DNA of 23,770 bases, taken from assembly GCA_036741235.1 (NCBI GenBank), contig DAINSQ010000072.1:1-23770 (forward strand), given 5' to 3'. The DNA comes from JABWBR01 sp036741235 (GTDB lineage: Bacteria; Bacteroidota; Bacteroidia; Chitinophagales; Saprospiraceae). A program made the translations under genes and the position numbers. Positions 12,516 to 22,015 of this stretch are shown in pieces; position 1 is the first letter of the stretch; the number at the start of each line of letters is the position of its first letter. Below the pieces are notes generated by a model, which saw only the letters and a program-made list of their open reading frames with translations, was not told the DNA's origin and ran no database searches.

Positions 12516-13622
12516 ATGAATCTTTATCAAATCATTCAACTCAAACCGTCGCCGGCTGATCATCTGGTCGCATTGGACGTAGAAATACTGGGCGCCGTGC
12601 CGCAAAAAGATCAACTCGTATTCCTCAAAGGAAATGGGGGCGATACTGCCGTAACTGCCATAGAAAGCGTTAAAAAAAGCGGCGACAAACAATACGCCCT
12701 GGAGTTGGCCATCCTCACCGACTATATCGAAATAGATCTCATGGAGATCATGCCGGGCAAACGCCTGCTGGGAGGGCCTTCTAAAGACGATTTTTATCAG
12801 CTCTCGCTGCAACAACGCCGGAAATGGCTGTTGGATGTCGTATTGGCATATTGCGGCGAAGCGGTGGCCGCTTATGTCGCTTCGGCTGTTCGCGCCGGGG
12901 TTGGGCTCGTTACCACGGAGGAGGGCCGCGGCAGTCACCCGGGAGGTACCCGGCTGGGCGGCGCCCCCGATCTGCCCGCAGGTATTCGCTGGCCGCAAAC
13001 CCCGCAGGGGCATCCGCTGGCCTTACTGGCGCAAATCAACTTCGGCGAGCTCAGTCAATTGCCCCATATCGCCGCGCTGAGCGATTTTCCGGGAAAAGGC
13101 CTGCTCTCGTTTTTTGCGTATCCCTTCGCCGAAGGCGACACTGATATACTGCTCAAAAAAGGCCATTGCCAGGTGTTGTATTTCCCCGAAAATACAGACC
13201 TGTCGAGAAAAAACAACCCCGAAGACATTGAAGAGGTTATGTGGCCCGACCCCGCTTTTTGCCTTCCGTTTGACGTGTTGGAATTACCGGCGCCGGAAAT
13301 TGCCGTTGGTGAAAACCCGGCCTGGTCGCCCGCCGATCAACGCGATTATGGGTATTGTTATCAAATCTGCCGCGAATATTTTACGGCTGCCGACTACCGC
13401 AATAAGTTGCTGGGATATCCCGATCAATTGCCCGGATTATCAGATAAATTGAACCCCCTGGCTCAACCAGGAGAAGTCTTGCTTTTTCAATTTGACTGCA
13501 CCGACCCGGTGATAGATATGATGCCATTTTTAGGCGAAGGCGTATTGTATTTTTTTATTCAACAAAATGACCTGCAGAATTTGCACTTTGATAAGGTTAG
13601 ACTGGCAATTGAGGAAGGCTGA
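12516..13622 (+). CDS. DUF1963 (YwqG-like) protein
   Basis: I use the ATG at 12516, which follows an A-rich AAAGGAT site; a TTG at 12495 would be in frame but adds only MICKKKD. The protein has 368 residues. Residues 140-365 carry the DUF1963 pattern: GGTRLGGAPDLPAGIRWPQ, PLALLAQINFGEL, GLLSFFAY, KLLGYPDQLPG and a C-terminal GEVLLFQFDCTD...GVLYFFIQ block. The N-terminal 120 residues are an extra region not typical of YwqG; I do not recognise it. The molecular role of DUF1963 is not established. The gene follows gmhB by 21 nt, so cotranscription is likely. Cytoplasmic by lack of a signal peptide. Confidence 0.88.
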   Translation: MNLYQIIQLKPSPADHLVALDVEILGAVPQKDQLVFLKGNGGDTAVTAIESVKKSGDKQYALELAILTDYIEIDLMEIMPGKRLLGGPSKDDFYQLSLQQRRKWLLDVVLAYCGEAVAAYVASAVRAGVGLVTTEEGRGSHPGGTRLGGAPDLPAGIRWPQTPQGHPLALLAQINFGELSQLPHIAALSDFPGKGLLSFFAYPFAEGDTDILLKKGHCQVLYFPENTDLSRKNNPEDIEEVMWPDPAFCLPFDVLELPAPEIAVGENPAWSPADQRDYGYCYQICREYFTAADYRNKLLGYPDQLPGLSDKLNPLAQPGEVLLFQFDCTDPVIDMMPFLGEGVLYFFIQQNDLQNLHFDKVRLAIEEG

Positions 13623-13633
13623 TTAATAAAAAA

Positions 13634-13678
13634 GGATTTCGGAAATAAACCCTGGGGTAGGGGAGACCTCCGAAATCC
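13634..13678. repeat. 10-bp perfect inverted repeat after the DUF1963 gene
   Basis: GGATTTCGGA (13634-13643) and TCCGAAATCC (13669-13678) are exact reverse complements around a 25-nt loop containing CCCTGGGGTAGGGG. No T run follows, so it is a poor terminator. It lies 11 nt after the DUF1963 stop and may be an mRNA-end structure. A partial echo (CGAATCCATG) follows at 13693-13702. Confidence 0.6.
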
Positions 13679-13741
13679 ATGCTGGAAAAAACGAATCCAT
13701 GATTTGACCTAATTCTATTTATAAAGAACAAATATTATGCC

Positions 13742-13770
13742 AAAAAAAAAGCCCGCATGGGAATGCGGGC
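13742..13770 (-). terminator. Rho-independent terminator of the 14-repeat exoprotein gene
   Basis: On the minus strand GCCCGCAT-TCCC-ATGCGGGC is followed by nine T residues (complement of A at 13742-13750). It lies about 80 nt past the stop at 13850 and is an unusually clear GC stem with a T tail. The rest of the 13623-13849 gap holds the inverted repeat at 13634-13678 and no gene. Confidence 0.92.
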
Positions 13771-13849
13771 CGAAAAACATCTTGCATCTTTTTCAAAACT
13801 CACCTGGTATAATCCAATTATCGTGCCAAAAGTGAGTTTGCGTCAGCGC

Positions 13850-16800
13850 TTATTTTTTTACAAATCGAACCGTCTGTAACTCGCTGTCTTGCTGTACCTG
13901 CAAGAAATAGATGCCTGGCGTCAGCGCTTGCACTTGCAGTTCGAGCTGATAATCGCCGGGGGGCACCGTCATCTGGCGGCGTTCTACTTCCTGTCCGTTG
14001 GTGTTGAGAATACGGACGAGCGCTTGTTGGGGCGTATTTGCGTCAAGTGACCACAGTGCCGTCAACTTATCGTTAGCCGGGTTCGGGAATACCGAAACTT
14101 GCAGGGGCTGTGACGGGTTGTTGTCGTTCTGCGCCGACAGGCCGGCGTTTTGGCCCAACAGGTTGCCATCAGACTTTTGAATTGAGATATAATTATCAGA
14201 CAATTCAAAGCAATCGTCAGAAAGAATGGCTGTAGAAGCGGTATCGCCAACGCTGACCGTCAGGTTGCCGGTGTAAGCTAGTCCCCATACGTAGCTGGTA
14301 CCTTGCAGTTCGCCTTCAAAGTCGAAACTGTTACCTGTTACAACATGCTGCACAATGAAGTATTGCGAGTCGGTAATCAAGTAGGCATAAGGCGTATTGG
14401 AAGCGCCTGTGGCGGTAAATTCCACAACATCCGGCTGGCCGTCGCTGGTGAGGAGTACCAGCGAGCTGTCGCCGTCAACTGTGCTTACCGTACCTGCCTG
14501 CGGAATACCTATGATCACTGTAATATAATTATTAGATACGTCGAAGCAATCGTCGGCCAGCGGATCAACGCCCACCACATCGCCGAAACCGGCGGTAAAG
14601 TTGCCGAGCAGCGAGATGCCATAGATACGCACTTCTCCCGGGCTGGCGGCGTCGAAGTTGATAATATCGCCGTTGATATTGGGGATCAAAATCCGGTTAT
14701 CGGTATCGGTAATAACCAGTCGGTAATCGTCGCCCAGCGTACTGGTAGTGAAAACTTGTACCACATCGGCGGTATCGTCGCCGGGGCAGGTGTAAATCGT
14801 GGTAAGGCCCTCAGGCGTAGACAGTGTACCGCCGTCGGTGGGTTCCGAACGAGTAACGCTGATGAAGTTACCCGATAATTCGAAACAACTGCTGGCCAGG
14901 TCGGTTACCAGGATAGCCTGGCCGGGCTCAATGAGGATATTGCCGGTATAAGACAAACCCCAGATGTGGTAATCGCCGGGAGTAAATGCATTGAAGTCAA
15001 TCTGGCTGCCCTCGATGATGTCGAGCAAAACATTGGTGGGCGTTGTCACCAGGTAAACATAACCCGAATTTGAAGTGCTGGTATTCGTCATATCCAGTAT
15101 GCCGTCTTCAGCGCCGATACAAACGGTCACATCGCCGGTATTGCCGTCGGCGGCAATATCGCCTCCTTCAGGGATATCGCGAACGATCGTAATAAAGTTA
15201 TCGGAGAGCGAATAACATTCGCTCGACAGCGTAGCGGAGGTGATAATATTGCCAAGGCCGGCCTGAAGCGTACCCGAATAAGAGATACCCCAAACGCGAA
15301 GGCGGTTGAAACCGGTGATCTCAAAGTTTTGCTGGTTGCCGTTGATGAGGGCGAGGATAACGTTTGTTTCAGTAGTGATAACGTACTGGTAAGAAGCGTC
15401 GGTAGCCAGGCTGGAGTTGACAAACGTCACAATATCAGGATTGCCGTCGGTGGCGCATACGTATAAGATGTCGCTGTTGCCGTCGCCGAATATGGTACCG
15501 CCGTCAACCTGTGTTTTATTGATAGCCAGGAAGTTGTCGGTCAGGTCCCAGCACTCGGAAGCCAACTGCGTTTCGAAAATGTTGTCGCCAGGGAAAGGAA
15601 GCAACTGGCCGATATAAGCAACGCCGTAGATCCTCCAGTTGCCGCCGATGGCATTTTCAAAGTCGAAACTGCTTTCGGTTACAATACCGATGAGGAAGTC
15701 GTTTTCGTCAGTGATCAAGAAAGCGTAATTGGCGCCGGATGTGCCGGTCGCTTCGTATTCAATCAGGTCGGCAGAACCGTCGCCAACGCAAAGGTCTACA
15801 GCGTTGAGGCCGTCGGTGGTAGCTATGGTTCCTCCGTTGGGCGCTTCGCGGAGCACCTCTATAAAGTTGGAAGACAAATCGTAGCAGCCGTCGGCGAGGG
15901 TAGCGCTAGCCGCATCCATACCGGCTTCAGCCAGCAGGTTGCCGTTGTATGCCAGGCCCCAGATGCGGAAGTTGCCAAGGCCCAGGCTTGAAGCATCCAG
16001 TTGCGTGTCGGTGGTCAGTGCGATGATGACATTGTTCAGATCGGTAACCAGGAATACAAAACCGTTGCCGGTTGCGCCGGTGCTGCTGTAGTTGAGTACC
16101 GTGGGGATAGAATCGCCCGGGCAAATGGCGATATTGGTTACGCCGCCTTCGAGTTGCACCGTACCGCCTTCGGCGGGCTGGCGCAGGATCGTTACGAAAT
16201 CATCAGACAGGTCGAAGCAGTCGTCAGACAGGTCAACGGCGCCGGCGTCGTCGCCTGCTTGTGCTATAATATCGCCTGTGTATGCCAATCCCCATACGCG
16301 GTATGCGCCTTCGGGCAGTGCGCCTACGTCGAATGTGCCGGTCGTAGAGGTATTAATAATGATATTGTTAGCATCGGTGAGTACAAACAGGTAGGGCGTG
16401 CCGGAGTTGCCATTGGCAGCAAAATTGATAACATCGCTGCTGCCGCCGTCAGGGCAGCTGTATACGAGTGTTTCGCCTTCTGCAGTAGCGACCGAGCCGC
16501 CGTTGGGCGTTTCGCGCACTACCGTGATAAAGTTGTCCGACAGGTCATAACATTCATCGCTGATCGTCACAGCGCCTGCGTTATCGCCTATTTGTGCCGT
16601 GAGGTTGCCGGAGTAAGCCAGCCCCCAAATTCTGCAATTGCCGGCGGGCAAGCCGTCAAAGTCAAATGACGTCTGATCGGTTACAGCCAGGATCGTATTG
16701 TTTTCGTCAGTAATTACATAAGCGTAGTTGGCCGAAGAAGTGCCGGTTGAGATATAGTCAACAACATCGGCATTGCCGTCGCCGGGGCAAGTATAAGCGA

Positions 16801-18910
16801 TGGCGTCGCCGCCGGGCAATGACAGGGCGCCGCCGTCTACTTCCTGCACGCGCACATCCACAAAGTTGGAAGACAACTCGTAGCAGCCGTCGCTCAACGG
16901 TGTAGCGCCTGCATTATCGCCCAATTGAACGGTGATATTGCCTGTGTAGGAGAATCCCCATACGCGGTAATTGCCGGGAGCGTTTTCGCCAAAATCGCGG
17001 CTGTTATCGAGCAGGAAGGCCAGCACGGTATTGTCGGCATCGGTCATTACAAACCCATATGAAGCTGACGACTGGGTGTCGTAAATAAAATTGACGACAT
17101 TGTTAACGTCATCCTGATTGCAGACTACCAGGTTGGTAGCGCCGTCGATGGTAGAGATCGTGCCGCCGTCGACAAAAGTGCGGTTGATGAGAATAAAATT
17201 GCTCGACAGGTCGTAGCAGCCGTCGGCCAGGGTTACCTGGTCGGCGTCGTCGCCAATTTGGGCGGTGACGTTGCCGCTGTAGGCCAGGCCCCAGATGCGC
17301 ACAGCATCGCCGGTATTGTTATCGAGATCTGAAGTAGGATCAGTTGAAACGCCTACGATGACATTATTTTCGTCGGTAAATACATACAAGTAGTTGTCGC
17401 CAAAAGCGCCGTCGGCATTAACCGTGAGGTTGTCGGGCTGGCCGTCGCCGGAGCATATTGTGGCCGTATCGTCGCCGTTGTCGAGCGACAGGGCGCCGCC
17501 GACGGCTTTGCTGATCTTGATATCTATAAAATTATCGGAAAGTTCGTAACACTCATCGGCGAGAACCACGAGGTCGGCGTCGTCGCCCGCTTCGGCCAGC
17601 AAGTTGCCGGTGATAGCCAGGCCCCAGATGCGGTATGCGCCGGGCGCCAGGTTGCCCAGGTCGATATCGCCGCTGGCATAAGCGCCGATAATGACGTTTT
17701 CAGTATCCGTCAGTACGTAGTAATAGTTGGGCGAAGTAGAGGTTGTTACCGCAAAAACGGGCGCCGACGGGTTTTCGTTGATACAAATATCAGTGGCGGT
17801 AGCGCCGGTGATCAGGCTTACCGCGCCGCCGTCGATATTTTGCTTGGTAGCGGTGATAAAGTTGTCAGACAGGTCGTAGCAGCCGTCGCTGAGCGCGGTT
17901 GTAGCGGCGTTGTCGCCTACGTTAACGCTTAGGTTGCCGATATAGGAAAGGCCCCATACGCGGGAAGTTCCCGAAGGGAAAGCGTTGAAGTCGAGGCTGT
18001 TACCGTTGATAATTGCCAGCACGACATTGCTTTCGTCAGTGAGCAGATACACATAAGGCGCATTGGAAGTGGTTGACGCCTGGAAGTTGAGTTGCGTTGG
18101 GCCTCCGCCGGTGCATACGCTAACTACCGTTTCGCCGTTGGTAAGCGATACGGTACCGCCGTCGGGGGTGGTTTTTTCAATTTCGATAAAATTGTCGGAT
18201 AAAGCGAAACACTGCGTGGCCAATTGCGCGGTAGCGGCGTTTTGCCCGGGCTGGGCAAGCAAAGTGCCGGCATAGGCGAGACCCCATACGCGGCTGACGC
18301 CTTGAGCGCTGTTTTCAAAGTCAAAGCCGGCGCCGCTTACGACCTCTATAATCACGTTATTTTCATCAGTGATCAAATAGACGTAAGACGGGCTTGAACT
18401 GGTGGTGCTAAACTGAATCAGGTCAGCATTGCCGTCGCCCGGGCAGGCGAATGCCGAGGCTGCGCCGGTAGCGGTAGAAACCGAGCCTCCCGTAGGAGTA
18501 GTATTGATTACTGTAATGGAATTGATCGTCAGTTCAAAACATACGGTAGCGAGTTGTGCCGTATTCAGCTGCTGCCCCACCTGATTGATCAACTGACCAA
18601 TGAATGAAAAGGCATAAACCTGGTAAGTCCCCGGAGACAATATCTCGAAATTGATATTGTTGTTTGTGGATTGGTATACGATCGTATTGTTTTGGTTTAC
18701 CACCAAATAACCAAACGGCGTCGGAAGTTTACTGGTGCGGAAGCGAACCACATCCGGCAGTCCGTCGCCCTGGCACAAGGTAAGCGACGATACGTTGCCC
18801 GGAGCAATGATCGATACGCCTCCTATGCAATCGATGCCGGCCTGGGCATTCAGGCCCTGACGCGCGAATACTGCAAGGGTTAGTACGAGTAACAGTTTTG
18901 TTAAGTTCAT
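13850..18910 (-). CDS. Secreted 14-repeat protein with T9SS type A sorting domain
   Basis: The start at 18910 gives a clean signal peptide, MNLTKLLLVLTLAVFARQGL ending LNA-QA near residue 22; the longer in-frame start at 18982 would bury it. The 1686 residues are mostly 14 repeats of about 110 residues (29-1582). Each follows the scheme GGxxS...CxGDG, YxYxITDENNVI, FDF, G.YRVWGLAYTGNL, CYDLSDNFI. The last 85 residues (VSVFPNPANDKLT ... GIYFLQVQQD ... VRFVKK) are a type A sorting domain, which directs export through the type IX system and surface attachment. Each repeat has a Cys near each end, except the last (no first Cys); the first has an extra one. The repeats resemble surface proteins of Saprospiria, but I know no assigned function; an adhesin or surface fibre is my inference. 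Own promoter and terminator. Confidence 0.9.
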   Translation of the reverse strand: MNLTKLLLVLTLAVFARQGLNAQAGIDCIGGVSIIAPGNVSSLTLCQGDGLPDVVRFRTSKLPTPFGYLVVNQNNTIVYQSTNNNINFEILSPGTYQVYAFSFIGQLINQVGQQLNTAQLATVCFELTINSITVINTTPTGGSVSTATGAASAFACPGDGNADLIQFSTTSSSPSYVYLITDENNVIIEVVSGAGFDFENSAQGVSRVWGLAYAGTLLAQPGQNAATAQLATQCFALSDNFIEIEKTTPDGGTVSLTNGETVVSVCTGGGPTQLNFQASTTSNAPYVYLLTDESNVVLAIINGNSLDFNAFPSGTSRVWGLSYIGNLSVNVGDNAATTALSDGCYDLSDNFITATKQNIDGGAVSLITGATATDICINENPSAPVFAVTTSTSPNYYYVLTDTENVIIGAYASGDIDLGNLAPGAYRIWGLAITGNLLAEAGDDADLVVLADECYELSDNFIDIKISKAVGGALSLDNGDDTATICSGDGQPDNLTVNADGAFGDNYLYVFTDENNVIVGVSTDPTSDLDNNTGDAVRIWGLAYSGNVTAQIGDDADQVTLADGCYDLSSNFILINRTFVDGGTISTIDGATNLVVCNQDDVNNVVNFIYDTQSSASYGFVMTDADNTVLAFLLDNSRDFGENAPGNYRVWGFSYTGNITVQLGDNAGATPLSDGCYELSSNFVDVRVQEVDGGALSLPGGDAIAYTCPGDGNADVVDYISTGTSSANYAYVITDENNTILAVTDQTSFDFDGLPAGNCRIWGLAYSGNLTAQIGDNAGAVTISDECYDLSDNFITVVRETPNGGSVATAEGETLVYSCPDGGSSDVINFAANGNSGTPYLFVLTDANNIIINTSTTGTFDVGALPEGAYRVWGLAYTGDIIAQAGDDAGAVDLSDDCFDLSDDFVTILRQPAEGGTVQLEGGVTNIAICPGDSIPTVLNYSSTGATGNGFVFLVTDLNNVIIALTTDTQLDASSLGLGNFRIWGLAYNGNLLAEAGMDAASATLADGCYDLSSNFIEVLREAPNGGTIATTDGLNAVDLCVGDGSADLIEYEATGTSGANYAFLITDENDFLIGIVTESSFDFENAIGGNWRIYGVAYIGQLLPFPGDNIFETQLASECWDLTDNFLAINKTQVDGGTIFGDGNSDILYVCATDGNPDIVTFVNSSLATDASYQYVITTETNVILALINGNQQNFEITGFNRLRVWGISYSGTLQAGLGNIITSATLSSECYSLSDNFITIVRDIPEGGDIAADGNTGDVTVCIGAEDGILDMTNTSTSNSGYVYLVTTPTNVLLDIIEGSQIDFNAFTPGDYHIWGLSYTGNILIEPGQAILVTDLASSCFELSGNFISVTRSEPTDGGTLSTPEGLTTIYTCPGDDTADVVQVFTTSTLGDDYRLVITDTDNRILIPNINGDIINFDAASPGEVRIYGISLLGNFTAGFGDVVGVDPLADDCFDVSNNYITVIIGIPQAGTVSTVDGDSSLVLLTSDGQPDVVEFTATGASNTPYAYLITDSQYFIVQHVVTGNSFDFEGELQGTSYVWGLAYTGNLTVSVGDTASTAILSDDCFELSDNYISIQKSDGNLLGQNAGLSAQNDNNPSQPLQVSVFPNPANDKLTALWSLDANTPQQALVRILNTNGQEVERRQMTVPPGDYQLELQVQALTPGIYFLQVQQDSELQTVRFVKK
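14165..18826 (-). repeat. Fourteen tandem coding repeats of about 330 nt
   Basis: These are divergent repeats at the protein level (boundary motif DGG or NGG, then WGLAYTGN and CYDLSDNF). I saw no long exact DNA identity between units, so they are old duplications rather than a recent expansion. Average unit length is 111 residues. The final unit is the most altered: QAG replaces the GG start and LVLL replaces the VxxC segment. Confidence 0.85.
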
Positions 18911-19095
18911 AGAGAGACCAGATTTTTGTGAAATGATGATTTTGAAATTATGCTTATTCTGCAACAGGCAAAAGGGGGGCACCGCCTTGTTCTTTCAATA
19001 AGAAGAACTGCAACGACCTGCGCAGGTATATAGAGCCACTTTAGCGAATTGGATGTATGAAAATAAAGGGTTCGCAAACGCGATCAATACATGAG

Positions 19096-19125
19096 CAAAA
19101 TTATAATATTTTTTGGAATTCGCAA
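19096..19125 (-). promoter_or_regulatory. Promoter of the 14-repeat exoprotein gene
   Basis: On the minus strand TTTG (19126-19123) is followed after 19 nt by TAATTTTG (19103-19096), a close match to the Bacteroidota consensus. The start would be near 19089, giving a leader of about 180 nt before the ATG at 18910. Confidence 0.65.
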
Positions 19126-19181
19126 ATGAAACGCTTGAGCAATTTTTACAAAACAATAGCGAAAAAATGGCGCATTAGTGC

Positions 19182-19189
19182 TAACTTTG
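19182..19189 (+). promoter_or_regulatory. Candidate -7 element of the gliding-type exoprotein gene
   Basis: TAACTTTG fits the TAnnTTTG consensus and lies about 105 nt before the start codon. No clear TTG is found 19-21 nt upstream. The region 18911-19294 otherwise contains only the divergent promoters and AT-rich sequence; short ORFs there are not supported. Confidence 0.4.
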
Positions 19190-19294
19190 ATACGGCATCA
19201 TACCCACGCAACTATCTATACGCTTTTTTGCCGCAAATGTTCCCGATCCGTCCAGGATTTGCATAGCCCGCTATTGTTAGCATATTGTTGAATT

Positions 19295-22003
19295 ATGGCC
19301 TGTTCGCAAAATATATCATTGAAAACTACACTTCTTCTGACGCTGTTGTGCGCGGCGCTGGCGGTGCAGTTTAGCATTCCCGGAGGAAAGCCCTCAGGCG
19401 CAGCGATGTTGCCGCCCACGGAGGGTATTCGCACGCTGGGCGGCATGTCGGCTGAAAATCTGGTCAGAAATGTATTCGCAGAAGGCGGCACCTGCGACAA
19501 TATCTTCAACATAGCGCCTATCGGCAATACCAGCGGTATCGGTTATTTTGACCAGGGTACAACTTCAATCGGGTTGTCGCGCGGGATTATCCTGTCTACC
19601 GGCCCTATTGCCAATGCCCACGGCCCGAATGCCGCCACCGACAGGAGCGGCAACTTCAACGACAACAGCGGCGACCCCGACCTGCACCTGATGACTACCC
19701 ACCCAGTCAAAGACGCTGTGGGCATTGAGTTTGATTTTGTACCCCTCGATTCTATCGTTACTTTCCGATATGTTTTTGCCTCTGAAGAGTACTGCGAATT
19801 TGTGGGCAGTATTTACAACGACGTATTCGGCTTTTTTGTCAAAGGCCCGGGTATTTCGGGCGGTTTTTCCGGCAATGCCGCCAACGTGGCTCTGATTCCG
19901 GGGTCTAACGACTTTGTGGCGATCAATACCGTGAATCACCAACAAAATACGGATTTTTATATCGGCAACGAACGCCAGGAAGACGCCAACGAATGCGGTA
20001 TCCCGTTTGTCGTTAAGCCGTTTAATCAGTTGATTGAATACGACGGATTTACAACGCAGCTTACGGCGGTGTTGAGGCTGTCGCCCTGTCAAACCTATCA
20101 TATCCGGCTCGTGGTTTCCGATGTCGCCGATAATTATTACGATTCCGCAGTGTTCCTGGAGGCGGGCAGTTTCAACCTGGGCGGGCAGGTGGCATTGGGC
20201 GCAGGCACTTCCGTCTCCTCGGGCCTCACAGTAAGCGAAGGTTGTAGCAACGGCTTTTTTACATTCGAACGCGACCAGGGCGCGCCCGACGATTTCCCGC
20301 TCAGCGTGGGCATCCGCGTCGCTGCCGCCAGCCAGGCCCAGGAAGGGCTGGATTTTGCCCCGCTACCCAATGTAGTTACCATCCCCGCCGGCTTGTCGTC
20401 GGTCGATATGCCGGTTGAAGTCTTTAACGACAATATGGCGGAAGGCCCTGAAAAGTTATTGCTTGAGCTGGATATTCCCTGCGCTTGTTATTCCGATTCC
20501 GCAGAGTTGATCATCGTCGATCCGCCGCCGTACAGCATGCAGTTGCCCAACAGCTACACCTGCGCCAATGCCCCGGTGCAGTTGTCGCCCATTGTGATGG
20601 GGGGCAACCCGCCTTATTCCTACCTGTGGAGCTTTACGACTTCCACAGCGCCGGTAGTGACCACGCTTCCACTGCCCGGCGCAGTATATGCCGTGACAGT
20701 CACCGACGCTTGCGGCCACGCACTGTCAGATACCTGCGAACTTGTTGTTACACAGCCCCCCAGCGCCTATTTAAGCGGAGAAGCGATAATTTGTGAGGGC
20801 GATACGGCCTGGTTGCCGCTGATCATTTCAGGCACGCCGCCCTGGGTGCTTACCTATACGCTTGACGGCATTTTACAACCTCCGTTGACGCTGCCAGCAG
20901 GAACGACGGGGTTTCCGGCTTTTCAGGATGGACTTCACGCGCTGATCAGTATTAGCGATCAGGCTTGCCAGGGACAAGCCTCGGGGCAAGGCGGTCTCCA
21001 GTTGATGCGTATAGCCGTAGAAGCAACGGTAGGCGAACTGGCCTGCGCCGGCGATACCGACGGCGCCATCTCCGTTGTGCTCAGCGGCGGCACTCCGCCC
21101 TATATTTTGCAATGGGACCAGGGACTGGGTAGTGGCAATACCCTGAATAACCTCCCTGCCGGCTGGTATACGCTAAGCGTCACTGATCATGTAGGCTGCC
21201 GGAAAGTGTATACCTATGAAATTGCCGACCCCGACCCGCTGCAGCCGGTGTCGGTATCCTGCGAAATGCTGCAAACCGGCATTTTGCAACTCAACGCCGG
21301 CGGCGGTACGCCGCCTTATGAATACGCCGCTGATAACGGGCCCTTTGCCGACGCCTCGCTGTTCGAAACCCTGTCGCCGGGCGAAACCTACCAACTGCGC
21401 ATCCGCGATGCCGAAGGCTGTACTACTACTCAGTCCTTCCTCATGCCTGTCGCCTACGGCGAAATGGCGGAATTGCCGCCAACGGCGGAAGCCAAACTAG
21501 GCCTTCCCTTTACCTTTGATCCCCAATGGAATCTGCCGTTTTCGCTTATCGACAGCATAAGCTGGTCGCCGGCGGATAGCCTCAGTTGCAGCAATTGCCC
21601 CAACCCCCAGCTCATAGCCGTACAGGATGGGCTTTACCGCTTGTATGTGACCGACGTATTTGGTTGCCGCGATAGCTACGATTTGAGGCTGATCGTAGAT
21701 CGGTCGATAAACGTTTATATTCCCAACGCTTTTTCACCCAACCACGACCAGGTCAACGACCGGCTTACCGTGTATGCCAATACGCTTCAGGTATCGGAAA
21801 TATTGTCGCTGCAAATTTTTGACCGTTGGGGCGGCTTCCTGTTTGAATCCAGGAATTTTACCCCCAACGAAGAACGCGCCGGTTGGGATGGCAACGCCCG
21901 CGGACGCCCCCTCGACGCAGGCGTATATCTGTATGTAGCCCGGCTACGCCTCACCGACGGCTCGCAGCGAACGATTACCGGCGATGTGATGTTAATGCGG
22001 TAA
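19295..22003 (+). CDS. Gliding-motility-associated surface protein (choice-of-anchor L, Calx-beta, SprB-like, type B T9SS domain)
   Basis: The 902-residue protein has an N-terminal hydrophobic signal (about 10-25, LLLTLLCAALAV). Residues 50-295 form a choice-of-anchor L domain (GIILSTGPIANAHGPN, VTFRYVFASEEYCEFVGS, NDVFGFFVKGPG). A Calx-beta-like domain follows at about 310-400 (SQAQEGLDF, FNDNMAEGPEKLLLEL). Two Ig/PKD-like segments (413-570) precede SprB-like modules (575-720; SGGTPPYILQWDQG, GGGTPPYEYAAD). The end (806-902: NVYIPNAFSPNHDQVNDRL, IFDRWGGFLFES, GWDGNARGRPLDAGVYLY) is the gliding-motility-associated or type B sorting domain. Such proteins are exported by T9SS and attached to or moved along the surface. 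The sensor kinase gene starts 12 nt downstream, so the exoprotein and signalling genes may share a transcript. Confidence 0.92.
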   Translation: MACSQNISLKTTLLLTLLCAALAVQFSIPGGKPSGAAMLPPTEGIRTLGGMSAENLVRNVFAEGGTCDNIFNIAPIGNTSGIGYFDQGTTSIGLSRGIILSTGPIANAHGPNAATDRSGNFNDNSGDPDLHLMTTHPVKDAVGIEFDFVPLDSIVTFRYVFASEEYCEFVGSIYNDVFGFFVKGPGISGGFSGNAANVALIPGSNDFVAINTVNHQQNTDFYIGNERQEDANECGIPFVVKPFNQLIEYDGFTTQLTAVLRLSPCQTYHIRLVVSDVADNYYDSAVFLEAGSFNLGGQVALGAGTSVSSGLTVSEGCSNGFFTFERDQGAPDDFPLSVGIRVAAASQAQEGLDFAPLPNVVTIPAGLSSVDMPVEVFNDNMAEGPEKLLLELDIPCACYSDSAELIIVDPPPYSMQLPNSYTCANAPVQLSPIVMGGNPPYSYLWSFTTSTAPVVTTLPLPGAVYAVTVTDACGHALSDTCELVVTQPPSAYLSGEAIICEGDTAWLPLIISGTPPWVLTYTLDGILQPPLTLPAGTTGFPAFQDGLHALISISDQACQGQASGQGGLQLMRIAVEATVGELACAGDTDGAISVVLSGGTPPYILQWDQGLGSGNTLNNLPAGWYTLSVTDHVGCRKVYTYEIADPDPLQPVSVSCEMLQTGILQLNAGGGTPPYEYAADNGPFADASLFETLSPGETYQLRIRDAEGCTTTQSFLMPVAYGEMAELPPTAEAKLGLPFTFDPQWNLPFSLIDSISWSPADSLSCSNCPNPQLIAVQDGLYRLYVTDVFGCRDSYDLRLIVDRSINVYIPNAFSPNHDQVNDRLTVYANTLQVSEILSLQIFDRWGGFLFESRNFTPNEERAGWDGNARGRPLDAGVYLYVARLRLTDGSQRTITGDVMLMR

Positions 22004-22015
22004 TGCACAATACTT

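Noticed and set aside
12252..13013. 253-codon ORF on the - strand
   Set aside because: It crosses gmhB and the DUF1963 gene on the opposite strand and has no recognisable domain.
16001..16669. Long + strand ORFs inside the 14-repeat gene
   Set aside because: They arise from the repeated codon pattern of the minus-strand gene and recur in several repeats.
14165..18826. Possible CRISPR-like or recent tandem array
   Set aside because: The periodic units are about 330 nt, coding and divergent; there are no short direct repeats with spacers.
18911..18982. Upstream start for the 14-repeat exoprotein
   Set aside because: It adds 24 residues before a normal signal peptide; ATG 18910 is better.
19057..19266. 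69-codon ORF between the divergent surface-protein genes
   Set aside because: It covers the predicted promoters of both genes and has no protein-like features.
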